A stretch of DNA of 64,000 bases from Pyrenophora tritici-repentis. Taxonomy: Eukaryota; Ascomycota; Dothideomycetes; Pleosporales; Pleosporaceae. Under the pieces are notes generated by a model. That model ran no database searches and was not told the DNA's origin. It saw nothing but the letters and a program-made list of their open reading frames with translations. Below are positions 45,247 to 56,504 of the stretch, piece by piece. The stretch lies in assembly GCF_003171515.1 (NCBI RefSeq), contig NC_089399.1, positions 1,674,001-1,738,000 of the forward strand, given 5' to 3'. Every line of letters starts with the position of its first letter. The first letter of the stretch is position 1. A program made the position numbers and the translations under genes.

Positions 45247-46238
45247 TTGATGAAAGATTGTCCAGTAGAGCAGTAAATAATGAAAGAACAAATATGTGAT
45301 TTCGGAGCAACGGAGCCCTGGAACGACGAAGACCTCACTGAATGATGGTACACTAACGTACTAGAGCTTCTCCTGCATAGCACCGCTTGTAGCTTGGTTC
45401 CATGGCGTTGGTGTTCCACTAGTTTGAACCATCTGCACAACCCCCTGACCCACTTGGCGACATTCGACAAACTCTGAATACGGTAGGTATGCCATACGAG
45501 CCTTGGAATACGATTGGTACAGAGTAAGAGTTACGCCATGCTTAACAGTTTACTTTATAATCTATTGCATGTCGTTGTGGTTGGTATTCAAGGATGCCAT
45601 TCCAATTGTCACCACAACAGGTATTATTATGACAACTTGTAAACGGGGGACTCTGCCAAAGAAACACGGAGTACTGTCCAACAGGGAGAGAGCATGTAGC
45701 GATCGCGGACGCAATGCGGGTGCGGGCGGGTGAGTGCGCATCGCATGTGGGCCTTAGTGGGCTTGCGCCGAGAAAGACGAGTGCGAGCGTGAGTCATATC
45801 ACAAGCGCAGTTATGCTGATCATTTCCTATGCACAACATGTGGAGACGGACAGTGAGCGAGTGGCCAGATTCACGTCTTCATTGTCTATCTATTACTACC
45901 AGAATATGTACGACACGTCCACTACATGCAATAAAGAATAAATCAACATGTAAATGCAATGCAGGGGTATTAGGATGTGATGTGATGTGATGCAACAACG
46001 CCTGAACGACCGGTTATGCGGGGTGGGGGTATCCAACAAACGACAAAAACGAAGAATTGTACGACGGGGAATAACTATAGAAAGAAGAAAATATCACACG
46101 CCATGCGCATGCGCATGCATGCGCCAGGCCCAGTAATGTCAGCTCAGTTACAACGACATCCAGTCGCCATATCTACTTGTGGGCCGCTTTGTATAAGCTG
46201 CGAGATGCGTTGTTCGTTGGGTTGGCCAATCTGACGCT
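45247..46238. other. intergenic region
   Basis: About 1 kb with a short GATGT tandem run (about 45976-45994) and an alternating purine-pyrimidine stretch (about 46102-46124). No gene is supported. Confidence 0.45.
46102..46124. repeat. alternating purine-pyrimidine CATGCGC stretch
   Basis: An uninterrupted run built of ATGCGC/CATGCA units, self-complementary in part and able in principle to adopt Z-DNA or cruciform form. It lies ~115 bp downstream of the 3' end of the Arg/Ser-rich gene. Confidence 0.6.
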
Positions 46239-47255
46239 TCAACGACGAGAGCGCCTCTGCCGAGTACTTGACTCGCCGTTACGGCCGCCATGTCCAGCTG
46301 AAGTCTGCGAGCTGCTTACGCAGTCCCAGTTAAAAGGAATCTGAGAAGTAGGAATGGTTACGCCATCGTACCGGCGTAGCCTTTCACGTCTTGGGGGTGG
46401 AGATGGCGCCGCAAAGGCTTCTTGTCGGACCTCCTCGAGCGCTTGGTTGGTAGCGGCGAGGACGGCAAAACGCCTGTCCGGGACGCGGCGGGCAGTTGTG
46501 TTCGGCGTACGCGAACGAGCTTGGCGGGTAGAAGGCGCTGACGGTTGATGCTGACGAGAACGGTGGTGGTGTGTATGAGACCTTGTAGACTCCGGACTTG
46601 TCTGAGAAGGCGAAGCGGAGTGAGGTTGGCGCGAGGAGCGATGACTGCGTGGCGACGAGTCCAGAGTGTTGTAACTGCGAGATTCGCGCTTTGGTGTCTT
46701 TGGAGGCGAAGGCGCAAAGAGTGACCAGCCGCGTGAAGGCTCAGGCCGGATATTCTTCTTTGACTTTGAGTGTCGTGGAGGGTCGCGCTTTGCTCCGCGC
46801 CCGCGCAGAGTGCTTTGCGACGCTTGGTTTGGGTGACGCCGCCGATGATGCTGGCTTCGGTGGGGTCGTGGGTTCAACAGAGTCTCCTGAGAAGAATTGA
46901 CGCTTGCGGGCTCTGCTGAGCGGTGGTAGGTCTGCGGCACTTGCATATGCTGAGCCGGGCGGTACCTCTCACGACTCCGGTAGGCATCTTCGTACGGAAG
47001 CTGCGACCGTGGACGATGTTCTTCCCTTTCTCTTTTGTGGTGCTGTGAACGCGGCGAGCGCGGGGTTGAGTCTGCAGACCGTCTCTTTTTGCTAGAGTCC
47101 TTTGAACTGCGCTTCTCTGAGATTTCTTCTGCTACTGCTCTCCCCTCTCCACGGAGCGCACCATCGGAAGGCCTATCCCGTCTCTTCTTCTCGCTTGACG
47201 GCGAGGTTTTGGGGGTTTTCTTGCCTGGTAAGCCAAAGTTGAAAGACCAGCACAT
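46239..47255 (-). CDS. Arg/Ser/Pro-rich disordered protein, function unknown
   Basis: Single-exon 338-aa protein from ATG 47255 (MCWSFNFGLPGKK); an in-frame TTG lies 9 nt upstream. Nearly the whole protein is disordered and basic, rich in Arg, Ser, Pro and His (for example SSKKRRSADSTPRSPRSQHH, HRRRHPN, HTHHHRSRQ, RQRRSRR at the end), with RS- and SP-type sites typical of phosphorylated nuclear or RNA-associated proteins. A short ordered-looking helix (RFAVLAATNQALEEVRQEAF) and TSQIPFNWDCVSSS lie near the C-terminus. No family recognised. The long uninterrupted frame supports a real gene. Confidence 0.6.
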   Translation of the reverse strand: MCWSFNFGLPGKKTPKTSPSSEKKRRDRPSDGALRGEGRAVAEEISEKRSSKDSSKKRRSADSTPRSPRSQHHKREREEHRPRSQLPYEDAYRSRERYRPAQHMQVPQTYHRSAEPASVNSSQETLLNPRPHRSQHHRRRHPNQASQSTLRGRGAKRDPPRHSKSKKNIRPEPSRGWSLFAPSPPKTPKRESRSYNTLDSSPRSHRSSRQPHSASPSQTSPESTRSHTHHHRSRQHQPSAPSTRQARSRTPNTTARRVPDRRFAVLAATNQALEEVRQEAFAAPSPPPRRERLRRYDGVTIPTSQIPFNWDCVSSSQTSAGHGGRNGESSTRQRRSRR

Positions 47256-49293
47256 AGCGACCAAGAGGCACGTCTCGGATCGCTATGCGCCCAATGTTCG
47301 AGTCCAGTATCCAGATTCAAAGTGTTTGCGACTGCATGCATATGGATGCCGAAGTTCGGAGTTGCCGGTGATGGGTGGAAACAACGAGGGACAAGGCAGG
47401 GTAATACTTATTTGACACGAAACAAGGCAGTGATTGGATCAAGGAATACAGCGTTTCAAAGCAAGGGACATATGACGGAGGGAAGCGGCGTGAAAGATGA
47501 TGAGATCATGTGAAGACAAAGGGTTGCTCCGGCCTGGCAAGGGAGCAAGTAGCACCGCATTCGCGGCGTGGAGGCCAAATTCCAATAGAGCGATTTGACA
47601 CGCATGGTCTGAAGCTAAAACAAGAAAGGATTCCTTTCAATGTACCTTGTAGTGAGGGTTTGCGCTCCAATCACACAAAAGCCCACATGATGGTGTGCGA
47701 GAAAGGGACTGATTCGTAAGTTTGCAGAGAGTGGCTTACTGGGCCACATGATACATCCGGCTCCAGCTGATCGACTCCCTCGTCCGGCGCACTGCAGCCG
47801 TCGGTCTGCTGTGAAATTGGAATGTAGGACACTGGGAACCGCGGCGGCAGGGCCGGCTGTCATTCTTATATGGTGCAGGACTCACCAACGGCAGTTCATG
47901 CTCTACTGCGTGCGGCTTTCTGTGCGTACCTGCGTCGCTGCTACGTGGCACCTGTGCTGTACAGAAGAGCGGCGGAACGGTTGCGGGACGATCCTGGGTG
48001 CAGAGTTCGGTCATCTCGCGGCCGCTCTAGTCGCGTGTAGGAGGGTGATATGCGTGTTAGCTGCATACTGGAGTCTGTTAGCTGCAGCATCATGACCGCC
48101 TGACCCCGACCCCTTGGGTTCCTTATCGCTATCGGGCCTGAGCGACGTCATTGGCGCGCTTTGGCCCCCCACTTGCATAAGCGAGGGTGAATGTCGGCCT
48201 GCATCATTCCCCGCCCGGCCCTGGCGTCTGACATGGCTGCGCCCCAGTTGCACAACAGCGCGACAGTGTGTGTTCCTGCTTTTGCACAGACGGCGTTCGC
48301 AACTCACTTCGCCTAGACCCCTAGGTAGCTGAGAAGAGTTGAGGCTTGGTAGCTCCGAAACGACACACCCAATAGACGTTCGAAGCCGCCTGTTCCCAAT
48401 AAATCGTGGCGTTTCTAATGAATCAAGGACCAGTCGCAAGCATGCAAAGCCCGTCGACATCATAACTGCCGTGTGACTCCGAACATCGACAGGGACAGCA
48501 TCGGCGCCGCCGCAGTCTTGAAAGGAGCTCATCGAATGCACGGGCACTCTAATGAATATATAGACAATCGCCCTAGCAAGAAAAATTCCTACCCTCATTA
48601 CACCACCCACTGGCAAGATGCGAGTAGGAATCACGTCATAATCCAGCATGTTTACCCTACCAAATAGACCACTATATGCCTGCGGATGCCTGCGGATGCC
48701 ACATTGCCGTATAAAAGGGCGACTGTTGGCGAGTAGTCAATTGTGGTGTATGTTGGTAGCTACTACAACATGCGAAGCAGGATTGTTTGCTTTGCGGCCA
48801 AGTTAAGGGTGCATGTGCAAGCTTAATCCTGCATCCTTTGCTTGCATTTACTACTCGTTCATAACGTACCGTGATTGCAACGTAAACGCTGTGCATACTG
48901 AAGACACACCCCTGTACGTTGTAAGTGTTACGGAACACAATTTATCATGGTGCGCTATTGCGGGAGGAGTACGACTCTACAGCAGCCGCCTCCGCATCAA
49001 TGTCTGATAGATACCCGCGCCTTAGTACCAAACCGCTAGCCTGTAAATACTGTAGGTTCAATATCGCTACAGCGGTATACTTGGAGAAATCTCACACCAA
49101 GCCCGTGGTGATTGAGATGCCGCGTACATAAAGCAGCGATCGCGGGTTACCTAAAAGAATCAAGTGGCCGCCTAGGCTCACAAAAGTGGGCAGCACAGCA
49201 CTACAGGAACACCATTCTTAAGCTACTACGAAGAACATCTAATTATTGATACAACCCCTTTCCTAGATATTCCTGTTGCCCAACTCTCCACTC
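47256..49293. other. 2-kb intergenic region
   Basis: No recognisable gene. A 212-codon minus-strand frame (48011-48649) has mixed composition without domain features and is not called. A 9-bp direct repeat (GCCTGCGGA) occurs at about 48677-48700. Confidence 0.45.
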
Positions 49294-50486
49294 ATGCTTT
49301 TCAATCGTCATGCTCATCACATACTCCTAATTTCACGAATACGCATCAGAACGGCATCCACTATTGTTGGCAAATCTGGCCGTGTATACATTCAGCGTGA
49401 GGTGCTCCAGGAGCGCAAAGACCCCAGATTGAACATCTTCAAAGCCGAGTACGTTATACAAACCTCACACTTGGAGTTTCACTTGACAAAAGTCGTTTTA
49501 GATCTCATGACCAGTCTTTCGTTTTCAAGCGTGTGCCCAAACTATTCTATGACCTGTCCTTACGCCTTGCAGCCGATTTCCCTAAGTCTCGTCGGCTTCG
49601 CATGCATGTTGATTCCAACGAAGACGAGAACGCCCTAATCTATCCATACTACCAACATACCCTGCTTAGACTGCTTCAGGAGGATTCAAAAATCTCTAAT
49701 GCAGCACGGAAGGAAGTCTTGCGGCAGACAGGAGAGGCTATACGAGAACTACATAGCAAGGACTGGATCCATATCGGTATGATCACCAGCCCACGTTTGA
49801 TCTTCCGTCACGAACTATTAACTAAAAATATATCTTGGTAGATATCAAGCCCGATAGTATACTAGTCAACTGGACTTGCGACCAAGAGGGTACTAAAGCA
49901 ATCACCGACGTCGCTTTAGGTGACTTTGACATCGCTGTTAAGTTGGAGACGGGAGCGCTGCTTCAGACTACTCATGCAGTAGGGAACGCTATGTGGCGTA
50001 GTCCAGAAGGACAGACCGGGAGAGGTTTGTCCAAGGCATCAGATATCTACTCATTCGGACTGGTCGTAAGTTGTTCCACGCCGTTTCATGGGTATTCGAA
50101 GAACTCCACGCTAAGCGTTCGCGCAGTGCATATATACCCTCGGGGCTGGTGAAGTGCTACTCATCAACGACTACCAGGACCTCGTCAAGCTTGGCATAAG
50201 CCCAGAGCAAGAGATATTAACGCGACACTTCTTGTACTTTGGGCCAGCGAATAAGGGCCTTCTCAACCAGATCGCTAGCGAGAAATGGACAAAGGCTCTC
50301 GGATTAGCATCGAAAATGGCTGAGTTGGCGGTGCAAGACCAGCCAGAAATGAGCTTTGAGGTGTGGGGACAAGAACTGGGTTCTGAGGCATATAATATGA
50401 TATCTAGAATGACGAAACCTGACCCGACGGCCAGGTCAACAATACACGAGGTTATGGCGCATCCGTGGTGGCAGGAGGCTACTTGA
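49294..50486 (+). CDS. divergent protein kinase-like protein
   Basis: Four exons (49294-49448, 49502-49776, 49842-50065, 50127-50486) give 337 aa. Each join restores the frame: FKAE-SHDQSF, WIHI-DIKPDS and FGLV-CIYTLG. Kinase landmarks are the ATP-anchoring lysine in FVFKRV, the alpha-E helix plus catalytic loop HSKDWIHIDIKPDSILV, LGDFDIA in place of DFG, WRSPEGQ in place of APE, and DIYSFGLV of helix F. The metal-binding Asn of the catalytic loop (KPxN) is Ser here, and no glycine-rich loop is apparent, so activity may be weak or absent. It belongs to a fungal group of short stand-alone kinases with a characteristic C-lobe (LTRHFLYFG, MTKPDPTARSTI, HPWW). The N-terminal start is the first ATG of the open frame and is uncertain. 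Confidence 0.82.
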
Positions 50487-50898
50487 CGGATAGATGAGGT
50501 GGCGAGGAGGTAGAGAAGCTAGTAGGAGACGTTGCAGATGTTCTCACACTTGGTTTGCTGGTATATAATGTCTCGTTGGACCCATACAAATTGGGGACGC
50601 AGTGCGTATGCCAGCTCATCTGCCAGTCGCGACAAGAAAAACCTGGACTGACATTAAAGTGTTCCACCCACGTAGCATAAGCAATCATCAATCGCCTATC
50701 CTTAACCAGGGCAGATACCAAACACTCCCACACACCTCACCTCTGCGTTCGCACATACAGTCGCGGCCTACAAACGTTTTATTCCAACACATAATCATCG
50801 TCATATGTATTCGAGGAGCCTACAAATACCCCAGCGTCCGCTCAAATCTCCTACATTATCGTCTGACAACCTTCACATCATTTCTACACTAGCGAATC
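50487..50898. other. intergenic region
   Basis: 412 bp between the kinase-like gene and the acidic PP1-motif gene. No feature is seen. Confidence 0.45.
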
Positions 50899-51264
50899 AT
50901 GTCTGGCGACTCATCACAAGATCTGTGGGATACTGATTATCTGCTTTCCAGTGAGAGTAGAGAAGAGTCGATGGCAGAGTTTCCAACAAACGCTTTGAAC
51001 CCTGGGCCGTTGGGTGAGGCTGAAGAAGGAGAAGAAGCAGAAAAGGAGAGGGAGGGTTTAGACGGAGGATTCGAGGAACAAGAGGAACAAGAGGAACAAG
51101 AGGAACAAGAGGAACAAGAGGAACAAGAGGAACAAGAGGAACAAGCAAGGGAGGAGGGGGATCATCAGAAAAAGCGGAGTATTCTTAAAGGGACGGCGGA
51201 AACTAACGGAGTAAGGAAAAAGGTTGTGAAACATGTGCATTGGTGGGATGGGCAGTATGGTTAG
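50899..51264 (+). CDS. acidic protein with SILK and RVxF-like PP1-docking motifs
   Basis: Single-exon 121-aa protein. The N-terminal half is acidic (SSQDLWDTDYLLSSES, AEEGEEAEKEREG). Residues 59-82 are eight perfect EEQ repeats. The C-terminus is basic: KKRSILKG places a canonical SILK motif at 94-97, and KHVHW (111-115) fits the RVxF consensus [RK]-x-[VI]-x-[FW]. SILK placed N-terminal to RVxF with a short spacer is the arrangement known in PP1 regulators such as inhibitor-2. The inference is a disordered regulator or targeting subunit of protein phosphatase 1; no overall homology was recognised. Confidence 0.65.
   Translation: MSGDSSQDLWDTDYLLSSESREESMAEFPTNALNPGPLGEAEEGEEAEKEREGLDGGFEEQEEQEEQEEQEEQEEQEEQEEQAREEGDHQKKRSILKGTAETNGVRKKVVKHVHWWDGQYG
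51073..51144 (+). repeat. 9-bp coding minisatellite (GAGGAACAA)x8
   Basis: Eight identical, adjacent 9-bp units encode the EEQ repeats in the acidic protein. Sequence identity between units implies recent slippage and probable length variation between strains without frame disruption. Confidence 0.95.
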
Positions 51265-51409
51265 ATTGTCGTGTATGATATGATGAACAATTGATATACT
51301 CAAGTGTACCGAATGCCCAATTCTTCGCTAAACTGTCTTTCTACGACACTAAGAGGTCTCTCATCCTACACTTGCGCTATTCCCCATCTATTGACGACAC
51401 GAACTTGAA

Positions 51410-52511
51410 TCACCGGAAATACGTCGGCGCAGTAGCTTTAGCAGCCATCCAAGCCTCATCCAACGCCTTGACAACCTCATCTGGCAAAGGTCCCTTCTCA
51501 AGATCTGCCAGGTTACCTTCAAGCTGCTTCAAACTGCTAACACCAATAATCACGCCATCGTTCCCGCCCTTGACCCTGGTCTTGAGTTCAGAGTGATGGA
51601 TGCACCACCGCAAAGCAATTTCTAACAGTGTCAGATTGTGTTTCTGTGCAGCATCTTCGGCAATCTTGAGGGCCTGGAAAGTGGCGTCTTTGAAGTACCG
51701 GTCGCGGTACATGCTTCCCACGCGGTCTGCTTTTGTTCCGAAACGGCCCTCATCGGGCTTGATGTCTTTGGACTTGATTTTGCCGGAGAAGAGGCCGCCG
51801 GCTAGTGGGTTGTAGATGACGATGTCGATTCCATATTTGCGACAGGCTGGTACTAGTTCTGGTTCAATTGCGCGGGCTGAAGTATGTTAGTGCAAATCAA
51901 TGTACGGACAGTCAATTTACTCACTAATGGCGTTGTACATGGCCTGGTAGATGGTCGGCTTGACCCATCCTCGCTCCTTGCAAATGTTGTAGACTTCAGC
52001 GACCTCCCAAGCCGCAAAGTTGGACAAACCCAAGTTGACAAACTTGCCCTGCTTGTGCAGCTCGTTGACAGCACCAAGAGTCTCCTCAAACGGCACAGAA
52101 TGATCCGGTGCGTGTAGGTAGAAAATATCTACGCAGTCTGCACCTAGTTCCTGAAGGCTAGTGGTGAAGTGGCTCTTTAGGTTTTCGGGCTTGTGAACAC
52201 CAGCCTCATACGGGTACACCTTGGTGGCGAGGGTGAGACCACGGTCCTTCCATCCTGCCTGACGCGTCCATGCCTCCTGCTTGCCGCCGACGTACATGCG
52301 AGCCGTGTCGACTTCATCATAGCCTTGGGCCTGGAAGTAGTCGAAGTGCTTCGTGAACTCGTCAAATTCTGTTATACGTGCTCCTGTAGTCTCATCGGGG
52401 CCTGTTCATCATTAGTAACGGTACTTCGAAAGTGGTAGGCATGGAGGAGGTACCAAAGGTCATCAACCCGAGGATGACTCGATCCTTTGGGTTCTGTGCT
52501 AGAAGAGGCAT
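51410..52511 (-). CDS. AKR7-type aldo-keto reductase
   Basis: Three exons (52511-52454, 52401-51925, 51876-51410) give 333 aa, typical for the family. The joins restore MTFG-PDETTGARITEF and YNAI-TRAIEPELVP, both characteristic of AKR7 (aflatoxin-aldehyde reductase-like) enzymes that reduce aldehydes with NADPH in the cytosol. The catalytic tetrad is present: Asp and Tyr in EVDTARMYVGG, Lys in LATKVYP, His in YLHAPD. The C-terminal NADPH-binding region includes GVIIGVSSLKQLEGNL. The substrate here is unknown; detoxification of reactive aldehydes is the usual family role. Confidence 0.92.
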
Positions 52512-53215
52512 TGTGTGTGTTTGTAGGAATTCCTGCGATTATGAAGCTATGTGTACCGCGTCTGGATATAAAGCATTGCGACTGCCATCGTCGTCGCAAA
52601 ATGACGACAGTGGGGTGCCCCGCCCGGATATAAAGCTCATTATGTCCGGTATTACCAGTCTAATGCGCTCCTTGCCGCCCGGAAGCTTCGACCTGAAGTG
52701 GTCAATATAATGTTCGGATGAATTGAAAGGTATAGCAAGAGCTGCATGGTCGTACGGTACGAGATACTCATAGTTGAAAAGAAGTCATTTGGTCCGAACT
52801 AACTCAGCCCGACCCGACTGTCGGATGTGCACCTACTAGCCGTATTACCCGGCAAGGCGCACCGTCTAACAATACGATCATTACTCCCATTGTGGTCTTA
52901 AACACCATACTACTATAGCAGAATGAATATCATGTCTTTCTTGTCCAATCAAGCTACTCCCCGCGTTTTGACAGCGATTAGGGTTCCAACTTAGCTAGAT
53001 CTGGGTCAAAGCTTATGCCAGAATTAGATTGCGCCCGGTGAAGCGTAAGGCTTACAGTCTTACATACTAAAAGCTGGAAAACGAACGGTAGTGGGCATGT
53101 ATGACGTCGTTTCTGTGAGGCTGTGGGCGATGCGCGCTGGCTCTCTGAAGCATACAAAAGGAAGGCAACACATGTCGCATTTGTAGAGCATTAAAAACAA
53201 CCAGAATTCATAATC
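52512..53215. other. divergent intergenic region
   Basis: About 700 bp between the divergent AKR and secreted-protein genes, A/T-rich around 52870-53040. No feature is supported. Confidence 0.45.
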
Positions 53216-54122
53216 ATGACACCTCCAACATACTCACTAAAATCCCTCCTCCTGGCGCTGTCCCTACTCGGAACCTCCACACTTGCCCAAAATGCAACAA
53301 ATACCACTGGCCCGTCTTGCCGCGTTTACAGTGACAACGACCACCCCGTCAACTCTTCCGGCACGGTAAACATATCCGATATCTACGTATCAGTGACATT
53401 TGGTGAATCCAAGGGTTCGACAGAAAAGGGCATGCCATGGCTCTACACCTACATCAGCGCACCCGAGAGCAGTACGAAGCAGATCTGCGCAACCATGTTC
53501 AACAGCATCTTCGATAAGAAGCAAGGAGATTCCGCCAACGGATGTGGTGGCGTACTCTCACAAAACTGCATCGATGGGTTGAAACGGCAATTGGCGCTCC
53601 CCATGAACACCAACAACAATGGCGAGGTCGAGTGTCCAGGCTTCATGACTTCTGATAGCGCGATCAAAAGCGCGTGTGGTGAGACACCCGTCATCACCAA
53701 GAGCACAGTCGTCAGTACAGGTAAGCCATCCCCCTTCTCTTCTATTGCCCGTCCCAGGAGACTAACCCATACACAAAGTCACCGGAGTCAACGCCACAAA
53801 TACTACTTGCGTCAGTACCTCGCCTCCTCAATACCTCAACTGGAACCTTCCCTCTGACTACCGAACACACGATCTCTTCGGCATCAGTCCCGAGGCAGGG
53901 AAATCTGACCATTATGATGAATATGTCATGAGCCCGGTTCCGGTGGTGATTTCGTCTTATGATGGGGAGGTTGTTGATACGCAGGTGGTTTGTGTGGCGC
54001 CGAGGGACGTCAGACAGGGGAGTCGGGTGCCGTCTGCTGGGGTGGGTGTAGATTGGAGGAGTACGCGCGGTATGGCTGTGGTGGTGGCGGGTCTGGTGGA
54101 AGTGTCTGTTATGCTTTTCTAG
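53216..54122 (+). CDS. secreted protein with GPI-anchor-like C-terminus, unknown
   Basis: Two exons, 53216-53720 and 53779-54122, with a 58-nt phase-1 intron (GTAAGC...AAAG), give 282 aa. A signal peptide (YSLKSLLLALSLLGTSTLA) is followed by a domain with several N-glycosylation sites (NATNTT, NSSG, NIS) and spaced cysteines (PSCRVY, QICATMF, GCGGVLSQNC, VECPGF, SACGE). The second exon ends in a short hydrophobic tail (MAVVVAGLVEVSVMLF) preceded by small residues, as in GPI-anchored wall proteins. It is not assigned to any family. The second exon is strikingly G-rich on the coding strand, while the first is C-rich. Confidence 0.75.
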
Positions 54123-55148
54123 CTGTGGTGTTGTGGCTAACAGACGTGTTGTTGGTTTACAGGGAGGTGAACTATTGTTGTATAGTGGTACACGCAGTTA
54201 TGTTTTGGTATGAACTCCCAGTAAGCTTGTAATTTGAACTCTGTCATGCTTATCCTGTATGCTCTAGACAACGTATTAGGTTACTACGGTGTGATTTCTC
54301 GTATGCTCCAGACAGCGTATTATGTTATTGTGATCTGATTGTTAACAGTTCTTGTATTCACCAACACAGCCTTTGTTGTGATATTCTCAACACTGGGACT
54401 GGGAGACTGGCCAAATGACACTGTCCAAGGCGACAGGCTAGTCGAGGCTTTATTACCAAACCAATCTGTTGCCCGCGAGGTGCCTTATCGTCTGTTATCG
54501 CAGCTTGATCTTGTTGCAGGCAACGATGGAGTACACAATAGGTAAACACATAACACTATTGTGTCCTAAGTGGGGCTTCCACAAAAAGATCATTTGATCT
54601 GGCCTTGCTGATGTGCTTGCTGGAGTGCTTGCTGGAGTGCTTGCTGGGGGTAGCATAGATACGTGTCCGATTAGTCCGAAAATACCAGATCAGATGCCAT
54701 CAAAGTCCAAATCGTAAGCTGGCGGCTCCTTCACCAAATAGAAGGATTGTCAGACGTGACGTTGTGATGTGGACACCAAGCTCTTTGGAGGAAGGGTTGG
54801 AAGCTGACAAACAAGGCAGGAGGGACTCACCATGCTCTGTTAGGGAAGGCGCCATCCGTCAATGCCCGGGCAGGCAGGAGCGAAACTGGACAACAGGTAC
54901 GAGTGTTAAGTAAGTGAAGTTGCCAGGCTGGTGTCAAGATAGCTGCTAGTTGCAGACAGTACTCGATGTATCTAAACAAACCCTAAAGCGATGCTGACAA
55001 TGACGACACCTGATGAGTTGGAAGAAAGAAGAAGCGCGCTCGCCGGCTAGTCGGAAAGGCGAGGCCATCGGCAATTTCACGCGTCAGGCCGCAGCTACGG
55101 TAATGAGAGAGCGGGCCTCGTACAGGAATCATCGCACCACCACCAAAC
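54123..55148. other. intergenic region
   Basis: About 1 kb with a 12-bp tandem repeat listed separately. No gene is supported. Confidence 0.45.
54613..54648. repeat. 12-bp tandem repeat (GTGCTTGCTGGA) x3
   Basis: Three adjacent copies, the last with one change at its final base, in non-coding DNA. Confidence 0.8.
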
Positions 55149-56504
55149 ATGATGGTGCGATTGACGCCGCTGCGTCTCTTGTGCGCCGCTGCTGTCTTTT
55201 GTGTCTTCTTCCTGTCGTCTTTTGTTCCGCGCCTGCTGCGTGGTGAGCGCGGCTATGACGTGTTTCCTGAGCGGCCCCCTCCCGCTGTTTCCGCGCCTGT
55301 TCCCCCGGTGCGATTTGGCGATGAGTGCTCGCCCTTCAGCGCGGGCGTGCTGGAGGGCGTGACGTTTGTGCTCAAGATTGGTCACGGTGAAGTTGCGACG
55401 CAGCTGCCAAACTTTCTGAATCGGCTGGGCCGTTGTAAGCAGGATCTCGTCATCTTCTCGGACCGCAAGGACGAAGTGCACGGCTTCGAGGTTGCCGATG
55501 CGCTCGCCCACCTGCGCCCCGAGTACAAGTTCAACAACGCCGACTTTGACATATACGACCGAATACAGGCCCTGAATGCGACGGACCAGGAGAAGACGCC
55601 GGATGGATGGCGGCTGGACAAGTACAAGTTTCTGCCCATGATGGAGTGGACTTCGTACATGCGTCCAGAGTCGGAGTGGTACGTCTTCCTCGAGCTGGAC
55701 ACGTACATCAACTACGATAATCTTTACTGCTTCCTTTCCACCTTCTCCCCCAAGACGGCCTACTACTTTGGCTCGCCAGTCTGGCCTGCCAAGAAGCCCA
55801 CCTTTGCCCACGGCGGCTCCGGCTTCGTCCTCTCACGCGCCGCCCTCGACAAGATAATGGCCCTTGGCCGCATGTTTGGCGAGAACAAGCACTTTCCCGG
55901 TACCCACTTCTTCGGCGTCGACGTGGCGAAGCACTGCTGCGGCGACGAGATACTGGCCCAGGTCCTCAAGAAGAGCGGCGTGTCTCTCCGCGGCTACTGG
56001 CCCATGTTCAACGGCGAGAAGCCAGATACCATGCGCTTCGACCGGGAACAATGGTGCGAGGCCATCATCACCATGCATCACCTTTCCGAATCCGACTTCA
56101 CCTCCCTCAGCACCTGGGAGCGAGCCCGTAGACACCCCGAACGCGCCCTCATGTTTGAGGAACTATTCGACATGATCGAACCACAACTACAAGCGAGGAA
56201 AGACGACTGGTCAAACATGTCCGACGGTGGTCCCGTGTACAAGAAGAAGAAGAAGCAGAAGAAGCAGAGCCCGACCCATTCCGTGGCAAATTGTGAAAAA
56301 GCATGCGAAAAGGATACAAAGTGTGTACAGTTCGAGTACTCGGGCACGGAATGCGCGCTAGGCTATGCCATACGTCTGGGACATGCCCAGGGGCCGCAGG
56401 ACGGACGGCAATGGACATCGGGTTGGATCATGGATAGGATCAAGGCGTTCAAGCAGGCGAGATCGCCGTGTCAGGGCGCAAGATTTGTGCATTCCAATCC
56501 ATGA
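55149..56504 (+). CDS. fringe-like (GT31-type) glycosyltransferase, Golgi type II membrane protein
   Basis: Single-exon 451-aa protein. A signal-anchor helix at ~residues 8-25 (LRLLCAAAVFCVFFLSSF) and a luminal catalytic domain fit the type II topology of fungal Golgi glycosyltransferases. The domain resembles the fringe/DUF604 branch of GT31: VTFVLKIGHGEVATQLPNFL, DLVIFSDRKDE, KYKFLPMMEWT, the metal-site-like FLELDTYINYDN (ELD at about 182-184), GSGFVLSRAALDKI and CCGDEILAQVL. The C-terminal ~75 residues form a small cysteine-rich PAN/apple-like module (NCEKACEKDTKCVQFEYSG). Donor and acceptor sugars are unknown; wall-glycoprotein modification is the likely setting. Confidence 0.82.
   Translation: MMVRLTPLRLLCAAAVFCVFFLSSFVPRLLRGERGYDVFPERPPPAVSAPVPPVRFGDECSPFSAGVLEGVTFVLKIGHGEVATQLPNFLNRLGRCKQDLVIFSDRKDEVHGFEVADALAHLRPEYKFNNADFDIYDRIQALNATDQEKTPDGWRLDKYKFLPMMEWTSYMRPESEWYVFLELDTYINYDNLYCFLSTFSPKTAYYFGSPVWPAKKPTFAHGGSGFVLSRAALDKIMALGRMFGENKHFPGTHFFGVDVAKHCCGDEILAQVLKKSGVSLRGYWPMFNGEKPDTMRFDREQWCEAIITMHHLSESDFTSLSTWERARRHPERALMFEELFDMIEPQLQARKDDWSNMSDGGPVYKKKKKQKKQSPTHSVANCEKACEKDTKCVQFEYSGTECALGYAIRLGHAQGPQDGRQWTSGWIMDRIKAFKQARSPCQGARFVHSNP

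Noticed and set aside
48011..48649. 212-codon minus-strand frame
   Set aside because: No domain, signal peptide or biased composition; it probably reflects GC-rich intergenic DNA.
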